From Ectocarpus siliculosus (taxonomy: Eukaryota > Sar > Phaeophyceae > Ectocarpales > Ectocarpaceae): a DNA stretch of 64,000 nt. Position 1 is the first letter of the stretch. The number at the start of each line of letters is the position of its first letter. Positions 24,559 to 36,841 of the stretch are shown here, piece by piece. The notes below the pieces were generated by a model. The model did no database searches. It worked only from the letters and a program-made list of their open reading frames with translations, and was not told the origin of the DNA. A program made the translations under genes and the position numbers. The stretch lies in assembly GCA_000310025.1 (NCBI GenBank), contig FN647863.1, positions 405,436 to 469,435 of the forward strand. Reading direction: 5' to 3'.

Positions 24559-25454
24559 GGTCCATGGTATAGACGACACAGGTTGTTTCTTGAGCAGTAG
24601 CGCTACCTTCGTCTTGGGACTACCAGCACGGAAAACAGACATGGCATGTCTGGCTAGAGCGTGCACGTCACTTTGTCCTTTCATCGGTCGTGAAAAAGCG
24701 GCTATGCCGGGTGCGTCGGCACTCACTTGAACAGCAAGGCTCGCTACTTCCGTGACGTGTTGAAGAAGCTAGACTACAGGTTACTGAAAACCTGTCTGGA
24801 CGCATCAAACAAGAAGGGGGCCATCGACAAGGAAATACGGAGTTTTCTTCCATGTGCCGGCAAGGGCAAGATTGATTGTCGCCGCCCATTCTGCTAGCGA
24901 CTGCACCTGCTGCAGCAGGGTGGTGAAGTTTGTCAAGAAACGTAATAACGCTGCCTTCCGAGGCCTGAATCACACGACATACCGCATTCCTCGATGTTGT
25001 TTTCATCGTCACACACGCCATCGCCGATTCCCCCCGGGTAGTCGCAGTTGTCGATCATATCTACGGTGAAAGAATCGTCATCGACGCAAGGTGCTTCCGG
25101 GTCGATGCAGGAAAACCCTATCCACTTGCCGCACCTCTGGTTTAGCGTGTCCTGACACGCACATGCGTAGAAACACGTGCGAATACTTTGCAAGAGATCG
25201 AGCAACAAAGGGGGCGGGGAAGGTGAAGTCATCATCACGGCTGAATGTAGCACTGCCGGCACTTACCATAGCACCGGGATGTGACTAGGGACGGGGTGTC
25301 GTCGACGTGAAAGGCATTGTACCTTGGGGCGAACCGCCGTGAGACGTTCAGCCGGCAACACGAAGGAAGTACGATGTCAATAAGCAACGTACCACGAGGC
25401 GGTGTTTCTAGGTGCTCCCGGAGACAGCTGTCGGACACCATCGTACGTGCCATA

Positions 25455-25560
25455 CAGTAGGATTTCACATCTGGACCGATTGCAAAGAGTGGCAGTACCG
25501 AACACGGCGGCGTTGGGACCGTCTCGTCGAAAGCTTCCCGAAAACGCATCGTTTGCTTAA
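25455..25560. mobile_element. MITE-like repeat (family 1) copy in pseudogene A
   Basis: Contains CTGGACCGATTGCAAAG and GGCGGCGTTGGGACCGTCTC, then CCCGAAAACGCATCG. It occupies the same place relative to exon 25151 as the 12935-13130 copy does to exon 12743, so the insertion predates the duplication. Confidence 0.6.
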
Positions 25561-25973
25561 CGCGTTCACCTTGTGTTAGAGTTGTCGCAAGCTGTGAGGT
25601 GTCATGTACATACAAAATGAATCTTGCTTCCTGGGTGTCCGACTACACACAGTTTGATGCAATCGTCTTACTTCCGCTGAGGTTGGATGCTTCTCAAGTA
25701 CCTACCCAGGTCCAACTGCTGGCCCATGTTCACAGCCACGAGGGAGCAGTCACCGGATTAGAAACAGCTACCGAGACTCCCTTTTCAGGGGCCCGCCCCC
25801 TTGGTAGCTTTCCACCCAAATGCCGGCGAAGAGCCGCTAATGCCGACAGGAAAAGGTCCTCGCACGAAAGCAAGGAAGAAAACTCAACAGAAAAAACGTG
25901 ATTCACAGAGTGTAACAGGGAGCTTGAAACGAGAAGGCGTGGAGATGGTCCACGAGAACACACACCGACGCTC

Positions 25974-25989
25974 ACCCTTACCCTAACCC
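25974..25989. repeat. Short telomere-like repeat (CCCTAA type)
   Basis: The sequence ACCCTTACCCTAACCC contains about two and a half units, one imperfect, in an intron of pseudogene A. It is too short to be more than an interstitial trace. Confidence 0.5.
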
Positions 25990-26154
25990 GTTATGCCTCA
26001 CGTCTTTTGAGAGCCGACAAAGAAAATGCAAAGAGCAGCAATGATTCGCATACCTTGCAGGTGCACTCGAAGCAGTCGCCGCCGTCGTAACCTGAGGAAA
26101 CGGGGGCGGGGGATTCACGAAAACACATGCCGTATGTACGTTGACTTCGCATCC

Positions 26155-26330
26155 GTATATTGCCAAGTTTTCGCCGGTCTTGGCGACGTTTCACAAGGAT
26201 AAACCTAACGCTGGTCATCATCCTTGCCGTTGCTGTACCCAACTACTGTAATGTATACCATGGATAGATTGGGCATCCCGGCTAACCAAACGTTTTACTC
26301 GGCTGGCAACACTTTTGGGTTCAACCTGGG
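26155..26330 (+). repeat. Dispersed repeat family 2, partial copy
   Basis: Shares CGTTTCACAAGGAT, GCTGGTCAT and GGGCATCCCGGCTAACCAAACG with copies near 29950-30440 and 41185-41640. It lies in a gene A intron. Confidence 0.6.
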
Positions 26331-27671
26331 TGGGAAAACGGTTCAGCGCTAGCATCATTGTTGTCTTGTTGCTATAAATTTGGCGGTACATGAACACCAA
26401 GACTCCTTGAGTACGCACCGCAGGCTTCGTTGTTGTTGTCGGTGTGACACAAGCCGTCGCCCATACTGACAGTGTCGCAAATGTCGACGATGTCGACTGT
26501 GACCTCGTCATCGTCAACACAAGCCGCGTCGGGGTCGATGCAAGCGAAGGGGCCACCGCATTCGCCGTAATGCCAGTCATCATCCCGTTGCCAGTCGTCG
26601 TCCGCAGGCGGGGGCTAACGGGTGTGTATCCAAAGCAAACATTCAACGACAAGTGATGTGCGAGGAATGGCATACCCACAGTTCTCCACCATGTCGACAG
26701 TGAAACCGTCATCGCCAACACAGGGAGCATCCGGGTCGATACAAGCAAACTCGGAATAGTCGCGGGAGCAAAGCCAGTCGAAGTCGTCGCCGAATGGGTT
26801 CTGGTACCCGCGCAATCAGCAACAGACACGCAACAGTGCTTGTTCAGACTTGAGGACGGTAGACTGGAGTGGAGGTCAGGAGTCAAGGCAACAAGCGCCA
26901 AGCCAGGCAGAACTCGCGCCAGGAACAATAGAAAAAAACTGTGTTTTCAGCACGTTAGCAAAGCGAAACCTATCGATTGGCTTGGGGAACCAACGCCAGC
27001 GCAAGAGCAAGACACATGCAAGAGCTACGAATTCGATTTCGTCATTCTTTCTACACACCTACTATTGTACTAATAATGAAATGTGAGCACCCGCCCGTGC
27101 CCGTTATGTGCATCGCCAGGCAGGTGCGAAGGCAGAACTGACAGGCGCCCTCGCGTACAGTAAATTATTCTTCAGAACTGAGACGCGGGAATTCAGAGCA
27201 GAGAGATGGGGATAACTGCCAAGATGACAGGGGCCGAAGCACACACTCTTTTTGAACTCCCTCGCGCTCTCGTATTCTCTTACCACACACGTGCACTCGC
27301 AGCAGTCACCCGCGTCGTAGCCTGAGGCAAGGAGGGGCGACAAGAATCAAGAAGGGATGAGGAAGTTTTTAGATACATACTTTGAAGTGGATCGGAAATA
27401 TCTCGGATGCATAAGGTTATGGCTATATTGGGTCCAAGAACCCCGACTCGTTGGAGTGCGGAACGCCACACATGCCCACATAGTTTTTGCCAAACGTGCA
27501 GTGGACGATGAAAACAACCAAAACCTTCCTGCCGCTGAAACGATTTTTAAAAACACATATTGGCTACAGCATGATGGGCAGGAAGGGCTATGCGACCGTT
27601 GAAACGTCGAGTAGACGGGGGGGAACGAGGGCATGTTCGCAAGGGCATGGCGAGAGGAGCGAGTGATTGCG

Positions 27672-27887
<216 letters not shown>

Positions 27888-27994
27888 GTGCCATGGTGGT
27901 GCATTACTTCTCTCTAGTTGATGTGTAATAGCTTCGACCAGGTCCTAACTGCAGTAGTTTTTTTGTTGTTTCAATTCTTGTTGCTGGAATTCAG

Positions 27995-28573
27995 GAGCAT
28001 GACTTCATCCGCGCAGGCGGTGCCGCCGACCCAGACGACGACGACAACGACAACGACAAAGACAACGATACCGACTCCGACGAGGACAGCCAAGATTCAG
28101 ACGCTGTCGCAAGAACGGCAAGAGGAGAGGAAGACCGCGGGGGTGGGGGCTCCGCGGGTCCGGGAGGGGAAGGGGAGGGGGATGGGGAGACATCTCGCCA
28201 GATGGCCGCGCTGCGCGCTTATTTGGACGAACAGGTGGGTTTGAGAGTCGGGTTGTTGGTGTTTTTTTGTTCAAACTTTTTCACTAAACTTGGATGGGAC
28301 ATGAAGGAATGATTACAGTATGACATCACTTTCGAGCTATGGTACCTTTTTACCTTTTCGTTGTCTTACAGTGTCTTCTTCTCTTGCCTCCTGGTTGGCA
28401 GCCCATGGTGCCTCTGGTTAGCAGTCGATGGTGGTGGTACTGGAGATGCGGGTGATGTAGATGCTGTTGGTGCTGTTCTCGCCTCGTTAACCGGAAAACC
28501 GCAGCAACGGCCTGGGAAAAAAGAACCCGTAGCAAAAGTTGAAATAACCGGCACGGATTCAAATATCTGCTGA
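27995..28573 (+). CDS. Possible plus-strand exon pair inside a gene A intron
   Basis: A strong polypyrimidine stretch and TTCAG acceptor precede 27995. The following 240-nt phase-0 frame encodes an acidic Asp/Asn-rich then Gly-rich segment ending RQMAALRAYLDEQ at a GTGGGT donor (28234), or at 28238 with donor GTTTGA in phase 1. A frame opening after GCAG at 28425 in phase 1 reaches TGA at 28571-28573 (49 codons). Third-position GC is high, as in real exons here. The matching intron of gene B lacks this insert. I do not recognise the product. It may be a captured gene fragment. Confidence 0.3.
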
Positions 28574-28692
28574 AATATCTTTTGTTAGACCTTTGTCTCT
28601 GTTTTATTTTCCGTTTTCGTTCATGTGTACAGTCTTGCATCTTGTCCTATCCTATCCTATCCTGTCTGAACAAAAATACAAAATCGGGCCAG

Positions 28693-28792
28693 NNNNNNNN
28701 NNNNNNNNNNNNNNNNNNNNNNNNNNNNNNNNNNNNNNNNNNNNNNNNNNNNNNNNNNNNNNNNNNNNNNNNNNNNNNNNNNNNNNNNNNNN
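28693..28792. other. Assembly gap of 100 N
   Basis: Exactly 100 N, the usual placeholder for a gap of unknown size. It abuts a GA/GACA microsatellite, which probably caused the break. True intron length here is unknown. Confidence 1.
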
Positions 28793-29010
<218 letters not shown>

Positions 29011-29949
29011 AAAGGTGGGACACGAAGCAGGCCAACACCACTGCCCAGTAATCTGCCAAGCGGATGTCTGACACGGGTGTGCGTAGGTCGAGGTACTAGC
29101 AAAAGTTGATTTGCGAAACTACTTCACGTCCAGACGTCCTAAAATCTAAAAGTCCAACACTTGCCACATAGTTCGTTGTTGTTGTCCTGATCACAATGGC
29201 CGTCCCCCAACACGTCAGTGTCGCAATCCAGCACCACTTTGACGGTGACGTCGTCGTCGTCAACACAAGAGGCGTCCGGATCGATGCAAGCAAACCCGGC
29301 ATCGCTGTGGGAGCAAGCGTCGTCGTCGTCGCCCAGCCTCTGGTTTACGACGGGAACGGCAAAGAATGAGCGGCATATTTACTCGGAGTCTTTGTGGGCT
29401 TGAAAAGAAACAGAGGGTGGGCGTGAGAGAAGAAGGGAATTGGAACCACGGCAGTCGCCTAGGACACCTTCCGCGTGCACGCGTACCAACAAAGGGAACA
29501 GACGGCTAGGAAAGATGGTAAGAGGGGAGGGGGTTATTTCGGCCTGGGTGACAGGCGGGAAGACGCACATCGAGAAAAAATGTCTACATAACCCCGTTGT
29601 AGTCCTTATATTATTATGGGTCGTTCGAGCGCTTTTTGTTTTTATTGGATGAATACACCGGTGGGCATGGGCACGAAGAGAAAGAGTATGGTCGGAGGTT
29701 AGATTCAGACCGGCGGTGCAGGTATGTAGGAAGGGCGATGGGAGCGAAATATACCGAAGATGGAGAAGCAAACTTCCTTAGTTAGGAGAACCCATCCACG
29801 ATCCACAAACTTCTCACCACGCATGTGCACCCGCAGCAGTCACCGCCATCGTAACCTGAGAGAAATGAACACATAGCGACAACAGGGGAGAAACGTCAGA
29901 CCAACAATTCCAGGGGCACATCTGGGATGGAGCGGGGTGTACTCGTGTA

Positions 29950-30440
29950 AACGCATGCCCTTGTGGTTAGATCACAGACCTCACACCCTTACAATGCCCG
30001 GACAGAGCGACATTCCGGCTGTTCACCAACCCAGACTACGTTTCACGGGGATGAACCAGAAGCTGGTCATGTCCATGCATTCACTGCCCCGAACCCGATA
30101 TTACATGGGTTGAAGGGCATCCCGGCTAACCAAACGTTTCAAACGTTTCACATTCGGTAGGCTCGACTATACTTCAAGTGCCGCGAGTGAATTCGATCTT
30201 TGCTCGCTTGTACGAAGCAGGCACGCCATACCCAGTGAATACGTCGCTTCGAATCTGACACGCTTGGGAGTATGACCAACTATCCAGTGTTCCACAGGCA
30301 TCCTATGGGGCGTGCACTCTAGGACCGGAGCCCCCGCAAGCTACATTACATGAATGAGCAACCCCATGCCCTATTTAGCAGTTTTTCATCCCCATGCCAC
30401 TTGAGCTAACCCTACCTCGACCGATTCACCTTCGCACTCA
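29950..30440 (+). repeat. Dispersed repeat family 2, long copy
   Basis: Resembles 41185-41640 in the same orientation. Shared landmarks include CTACGTTTCAC, TTTCACATTCGGTA, AAGTGCCGC and GCGTGCACTC (rearranged slightly). It lies in a gene A intron. Confidence 0.7.
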
Positions 30441-30660
30441 CAGGCGGAGGGAATAAATGTCTCAGTTTCACGGTATCGTTGGGATGGGGGTGCACAGAAT
30501 TGCATGCCGTCCAAGTTCAGCAAATGTTGCAAGAAGAAGGGCATGGTTTTTGTACATGTTCACGTCTGGTGTTAACTCACAATGCCCACCGACTGTTCAT
30601 GAAAGGGGGGCAACCGTGAAAGGCTGGAAAACGACAGCATGAACACGACAGGTACGGCGA

Positions 30661-30780
<120 letters not shown>

Positions 30781-32410
30781 ACATCGTCACAAGCGAGGTC
30801 GTAGGAGAGACCTGTTTCTACAACGTCAACGCCACGGGCACCTGGCGGTAGGATGCGGACAGCGAGATGAAAAAAGGTGGGAATAACACATAGCCTATTT
30901 TTGGGTAGGGAGAATGCCACATGGCTTTTCTGATGTGGTAGTGTTGTTGATCCTATTCCTTTTTAGAATCGCTAGAATCCCCGAAAACTTCTTCGTGGGT
31001 GTGTTTGATGCCAACGAAATCGAGCGCTCTGTTTTCGTTGCATGCATACCGCACACTTCTTTGTTGTTCCCCTGGTCGCAGTAGCCGTCCCCAATACCGT
31101 TAACCGGTTCTCAATTCTCCACCATTTCAGCAGTAATGTCGTCATCGTCGACGCAAGGGGCTTCCAGGTCGATGCAGGCGAAGTAGTCTGGGTTGCAACC
31201 CCAACCTGAGTTCGTAACCTGAAGTTGGTAGAGGGAGCGGGCAATCAATTTCTCAGCAAGGGCGCGGCGGCGAGGAGGGGAGAGAGAGAACTACATGTAC
31301 GGAAACCTCTGGCATGATTGGCATGATGAGTGCACTTGAAACGTGGAAAAGCATCGGGCTTGCATCCGCCGTGCAGTGTACCAGCATGAATAGTTGTTCT
31401 TGATCGGTAAACCAGAGCGTATCGTGCGCAGAAAGGGGGGGACACCAACCAAGAGAGCAGAGCCAACCTCTCGAGCCCGTGCGAGTAAAACAGATCGTAC
31501 CTGACAGGTGCATTCGCAGCAGTCGCCGCCGTCGTAGCCTGCAAAGTCGGGGACAGAGGAACGACGACAAAGAAATTGGAATAGGAAAAGCGTGGACATG
31601 TATGATAGTGACGAGCCAGCATGAAACGCCACAACCGTTGCAACGAAGGTTTGTTAGGCTCACAGCAGCTGGATTTAACCATTCAATCAGTGACGGGAGG
31701 GGAGCTTCGCACAAACGCCGAGCGTTTCGCTGACAGCTTATTGGACCAGGCGCGTGTTACCGCCTTGCTCGACAAGTACGAGAACCGACAGAGAGGGGGG
31801 TCGTGAGAGAGCGCGACAGAAATGAGAAACAAGCAACAAGCCCACGGATCTCGCCGATGAGTAGTTATCATGGCTTTGACAGGTGGGGCGCAGGGTTAAC
31901 CACATGTGTTTGAAAGAGGCGACGGAGAAAATAAATCGAAGCATGGGGAATACTAATACAATGTGCGAAGACTACTGCCTACCGACAAACTTGAAAGCTT
32001 CGGCCGAGGGCAACGGTCTTGAAACTTGGTGTCACACTCAGATACTTTCTTAGGTATCCGGCCAGCTTCCAATATCCCAAGGGCTTAGACACCTCCGGTT
32101 CCGATCGCACCCATGCGTTTCAGCTTGCCACTCGGGTCGTAGCTCCTTCGGCATGTATCAACCAAACCTAAGAGCACTGCTCGTCGAAAAGGAATTCTTG
32201 ACGCGGGTTGTCGGCTACTGGGAGGAGGTGATCAATCTTAACATTGCTTCTGAAATAAGCCAGTCATCACCACGAGGTATCGATACCGTTTTCTGCATTG
32301 TTGTATTCCTGATGGCACCGCGCGTTCCCGGCGTCGATGTTGGCAGCGACACTGGAGAGGATGACCGCAGCACCAAGAATGCCCAGCAGGCGGCTGGAGG
32401 TTGTTGTCAT

Positions 32411-32700
32411 GGCTACCACGCCGCCCCTCTCCAGGAATTGCGGCCTGATTGAGGAAAGCAGCGAGCGCAGAGCGATTCGAACCACACAGTCAGTTATCCT
32501 CGCAACGCTGTGGGGTTTGAGACCTGAGTTCGAGTCTCAGCGCAGTCGCTTGAACTGAGATTGTTGATGGTGTGGCTGCCTTGAGGTAAAAAACATTCCG
32601 GCCTTTACTCAAATTAACATCCGATCTGGCCCAACTGGTGCCGACGCCTTCGGTCATCGCAGGCTAACTGTACCGACAATGGATGGTACATTTTACCTCT
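32411..32700 (-). promoter_or_regulatory. 5' flank of LNR pseudogene A conserved with gene B
   Basis: Paralogous to 19579-19870. It keeps the CTGAG-TTCGAGT-CTCAG stem-loop (32524-32540), with a compensated 5-bp stem and one loop change. No core promoter motif is recognisable. Confidence 0.35.
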
Positions 32701-35700
32701 GGCTTCAACGCACCGCAGCTTCCGCGACCACTATTCACCGTAGGGCAGAGGTACACACAAACTCCGCATTGCCAAAGAAGCATGCACCATGAAAAACATT
32801 GCACGAAGTATTATAGTGATACCACAAGGGTCACGTTGGGCGCTCTCGTCGTCGTCGTAATTACAGTGTTGTTAGGCCGGAGGCCTTCCCCCTTCTCTAC
32901 GATTCCCCCGTACCTTACGGTGCTCGCGCAAGCAAAGGAGGTCTTTGTTCTTGATCCCACGTCGGAACTGAGCACTGGTGTTGGCCAAGTTCACATTGTT
33001 TCATTTTCTCGGCGCTCAATCTCTGAACTGCCAAGCCCTAGTATGTGGGGCACCATCTGTACAAGTACTGTGCTGCTCTTGTTGTTGGCCGCTACCACCT
33101 CTACCCGCGAAGAAATTAAAATGATTTCCAAGCTTCGTTACTTGTTCCCTTTTCTCTCCTGTCTTGAGCCTCTCTCTCGATCGTTCCCGCATACAGGCGC
33201 AGACCTGGCAAGCCCGTAGCTTGGAGTACGTGATCAACACGATGCCACCTCGCGATATCCTGGGTGTGTACGAGGGAGATAATACACCTTCCGCGTTGTT
33301 TGCGATACATGTAAGGTATACTGTAGTTTCGGTTACGTATTATTGTCGCATGCGTACACATAGGATGGGGTGAAATCCCGTGTTTCTAACACAACGAGGT
33401 GGGTGAGTTTGTGGGTGCGAGGTGTTTTAACGCGACGGGGGCAGTTTCCTTGCCTACATACATTGATTGTGTTGCGGGGCGAACCGCAGAGACGCAGACT
33501 GTGGTGAGAAATTCGTGCAGCCTGTCTGCAAAAAATATCCGTTTCACACTATATCTCTTTTCTTCTTGCAGTATTAGTTATATTGTGCCCGAGACCCTTG
33601 CTGAAACATATCGTTGCATCGTCTCTGCATCTATCAGCAGCTCGCATGGCCGTTTTGTTTTTGCAGAGAGGCACACGATGGAAACGAACCTTTTATGTGG
33701 CTTGCACAAAAGTGTGGAGGGTGGATGTCTAGACTACTGTACATGTGGTGGGCAGCTCTTGGGCAGCTAGTACATCGCGTTGTTGTTGCTTACACGACAC
33801 ATGCTGCTTTCGTCTGGGTTGCGCAGTACATAAGTGCTGCATAAAGACACAGAATCATGCGCGGTGGTCCTGCTGGTTTTCTTTTTCTATGGGTGCTCGC
33901 TTGCGTTTCTTGCGGAGAACGAAAGTATTGGTCTCGTATCTCGGTACCAGAAAAAAACGTCACGACTTCTTTGTCAAGTGTTAAGAGAGGGAATCATCCT
34001 CGACAGACGTTGAGGAGATTGTACCCTCTGAATCCGACAGAGGCCACCCGCACCAAAGAACCGCTTATTTTCGCCGAGGCTCGATGCATATTGGCTGCCT
34101 CAAATTGAGCACCTGTTTTTATGATTTTTCAAAGTTCCTATATTGGGCAGGCATATTCCGAATGATGGCACGCAGCGTGGAAGGCACCCGAATGTCATGC
34201 GACGAGGGGTATGCTTTGTACAACAAAGCCAAGCACCTACCCCCCCCCCCCCCCCCCCTCCGCACCGACTAAGCTAAAATGTGAACACGGCTCCGAGTGC
34301 TAAGCACCGGGTTCATGTAGTAATTTAGTGGCGGAATGTCTGTTGTACAAGATGGAGAGGAAATCGTACATGACTGAGCTGGGAAAGTAGAAGGAAGGTA
34401 CATGGAGATGTTTGAGGTGTGGAATAGCCAGGAGAAGACGGTATAGCTGAACTGGGGCAGGCATAGGAAGTGGGTTGAAAAGGCGGGAAATGGTATCGAT
34501 AGGATAGATAGGTTACGGGAAAAAAAGTTGAGATTCCTTTTTTGGCAAAGTAGGAACGAACGATTGGACATCGGTCTTCGGTCCTGTGGGAGCAACACCC
34601 CGTGGACACGTGGTCAACGGTCTAACCGCTTAGTCAGATAGATGTGGAAAACATAGACGTACACATCCCCCCGCCCTTCACACCACCAGCCACCAGTATT
34701 GTCTGAAACAAAACAGATCCCCCCTCCTCGCCGCTGATGATCTGAAACTGCCGGTGGGCGGGGGTCACCGGACACCCCATGAGTCACCCCTCACCACCTT
34801 CTTTTCTTCTAATATTGCAGCTGTCGCGTTTTGGTCTGTTCTTATCTGTACGCATGATGCGCAATGCTACACCACAAATAATGCGGATTGTTGTTCTTAA
34901 TACCACGTCGGAACTATAGTGTAAGAAAAGCAGCCTCGGAACTGATCAAGTGTTGGCTCGTTACTTGGCGACTAGACTAGATGGCGAAATGGGCTCCAGT
35001 CTCGTGGGCTATTGTCGAACATTTTTACTCGGCATGATGCAGAAAAAGCTGTGTGTTTTTGCACCCCTGTCTCTAATAGGAAAAATATCTACAAACACAG
35101 AAAGGCTACCCATTCGAGATAAGACCACAGTCTCTACGTAAACAGCTTTTCTTGCAAAACAAAAGCACCCCTATGGGCCGCTCAGCAAAAAAAACAAGTA
35201 CTGAAACAAATACTACAGAATGTACCTTCTACTGATGAAACTCCCCGCGATTCCATTCTTACGTGCCACGGCTGTACGATTAGTCCCGTTCCACAAAACG
35301 CGGATTCGGTACATAGACAATCATCCCAGTCCCGTCAAAGAAGGCGTGCATCGGAGGTCATCTTCGCTGTGGAGTCTTTCTCAGAGCAGTGGTTGACAAC
35401 AACGTTGCCTGCCGTTGTTTGTTCGAACAGCGAATGGATCACTAAACATCGCTGTACCTGTGGGATATTTGGAACCGCTGTGAGCGACCCAAACACCCTG
35501 AGAAATTCTCACCGGGTTGCTCTCTGTGGGGGTATTGTTGTTGTTGTTGTTGTCTTCACATTGAAACCCGTTTCGATCTCTCTCTACCCAGTACGTCATA
35601 TGTCTGTATTGATCCAACACTTGACGCGGTCGATTCTCGTGGTCACAGGCTAACTTACCAAAAAAAAAGGTACACTCGAATAAACTGGCCCCGAGGGGTC

Positions 35701-35789
35701 TGCATAGAATCAAATCACATTTCATGGTTGAATGTATGAAAAAATGAAGTCAAATCTTCTGCCCACACCCGAATTGAAAGGGCCTGTGT
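32701..35789. other. Non-coding stretch upstream of pseudogene A
   Basis: No supported gene. A 178-codon plus frame (32683-33219) has no recognisable domain and no splice context. The stretch includes a C run (34241-34258) and the inverted dispersed repeat copy at 34262-34805. A short ACGTCGGAACT block near 32960 recurs near 34906. Confidence 0.5.
34262..34805 (-). repeat. Dispersed repeat, arm 2 (inverted copy of 255-760)
   Basis: Reverse-complement counterpart of the copy near the window start. Shared blocks include GTACATGACTGAGCTGGGAA and GGAATAGCCAGGAGAAG. The arms are about 33.5 kb apart. Confidence 0.7.
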
Positions 35790-36841
35790 TTTTGTCTCTC
35801 ACTTCCCAAAAAATGCCATTTTTATTACTGTGTCGCCGCGCAAAGGCCAAGTCTTGGAGATGGAACTCTCCCCCTTCCTCCCGGCCCTTAAGCCTACGAA
35901 GGAATCCACATGCGCGCTTCCTTAAGCAATAAGAACCAGGCTGACCACATTCCGCTGGTCACCCAGCTTGGACACAAACCTTCATGCCTTTCCATACTCT
36001 GCTCAAGCCTTCGCTTCGCCCGAGCACGCTTACCTCGGCTTAACGGTCATTCCATGTCCTTCTCTTTGGCTAGAAAAACGCTTACGTTGACCATACTCCT
36101 CTCATTATCCAGCCTTTCCATGCCCTGCTCGAGCCTAGAACATGCTTCCTCGACCTTCTGGTCTTACCATGTCTCGCTCTCGCCAACAACATGCTTACCT
36201 CGGCTTAACCGGTCGTTCCATGCCCTGCTCAGCAGCCAGAGCCACGCTTACCTTGAACTTACTTGTACACCATCATGTGCCTTCCCATGCCCTGCTTCAG
36301 CCTAGAACACGCTACACGTGTCTGGCTTCCGCCCGAGACACGCTTACCTCGGCTTCAAAAAAAAAAAAGAACGAACCGACGATGCTCTTACTCTCTTTCT
36401 CTGTCTGTCTCCTCCCTTCCGTACACTCGCTTCCTTCTTCTTCCTCCTCTGTCTCTCTTCTACTCCTCCTCTTGTTTGCTTGTTGTCTTGCTCTTTCGTT
36501 CAGATGTTTCTTCTGTTGTGAGCAAGGTGCATCTCTTTCTTTTTCTTTTCTTCCCGTTACACATGCCTACCTATCTATCAATTCTCTCTTACCTACGGTG
36601 CCCCCTTTGATCTTTCTAACCGTTCTGACAAAACACCAGGTTGAACCTTCCACTTTTGTCTCTCACTTCCCGAAAAATGCCATTTTTATTATTGTGTCGC
36701 CGCGCAAAGGCCGGGTCTTGGAGGTGGAACTCTCCCCCTCCCCCCCGGCCCTTAAGCCTACTAAGGAATCCACACGCTTCCTTAGATAACAAGAACCAGG
36801 CTGACCACATTCCGCTGGTCGCCCAGCTTGGACACAAACCT
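35790..36841. repeat. Direct repeat of the recombinase 3' end, with a tandem repeat between
   Basis: Positions 35790-35981 and 36652-36841 are direct repeats of about 190 bp with clear similarity (shared CTGACCACATTCCGCTGG). The second copy contains the 3' end of the tyrosine-recombinase frame. Between them (about 35985-36360) a degenerate tandem repeat carries CCATGCCCTGCT and CTTACCTCGGCTT several times. Repeated ends of this kind occur in Ngaro/DIRS-type elements, but the arrangement is not complete enough to prove it. Confidence 0.65.

Larger units (their letters stand above)
19871..24932. other. Non-coding stretch between LNR gene B and LNR pseudogene A
   Basis: I see no gene. The stretch holds a MITE-like copy (about 20605-20800), a GGCT run near 21590, one copy of a GC-rich dispersed repeat (about 22585-22690) and a foldback at 24441-24558. 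Short ORFs on both strands have no recognisable domain. Homology to gene B introns fades near 24540-24600. Confidence 0.5.

Noticed and set aside
32683-33219. 178-codon plus-strand frame upstream of pseudogene A
   Set aside because: No recognisable family, mixed codon use and no homologous frame in the related flank; insufficient to call a gene.
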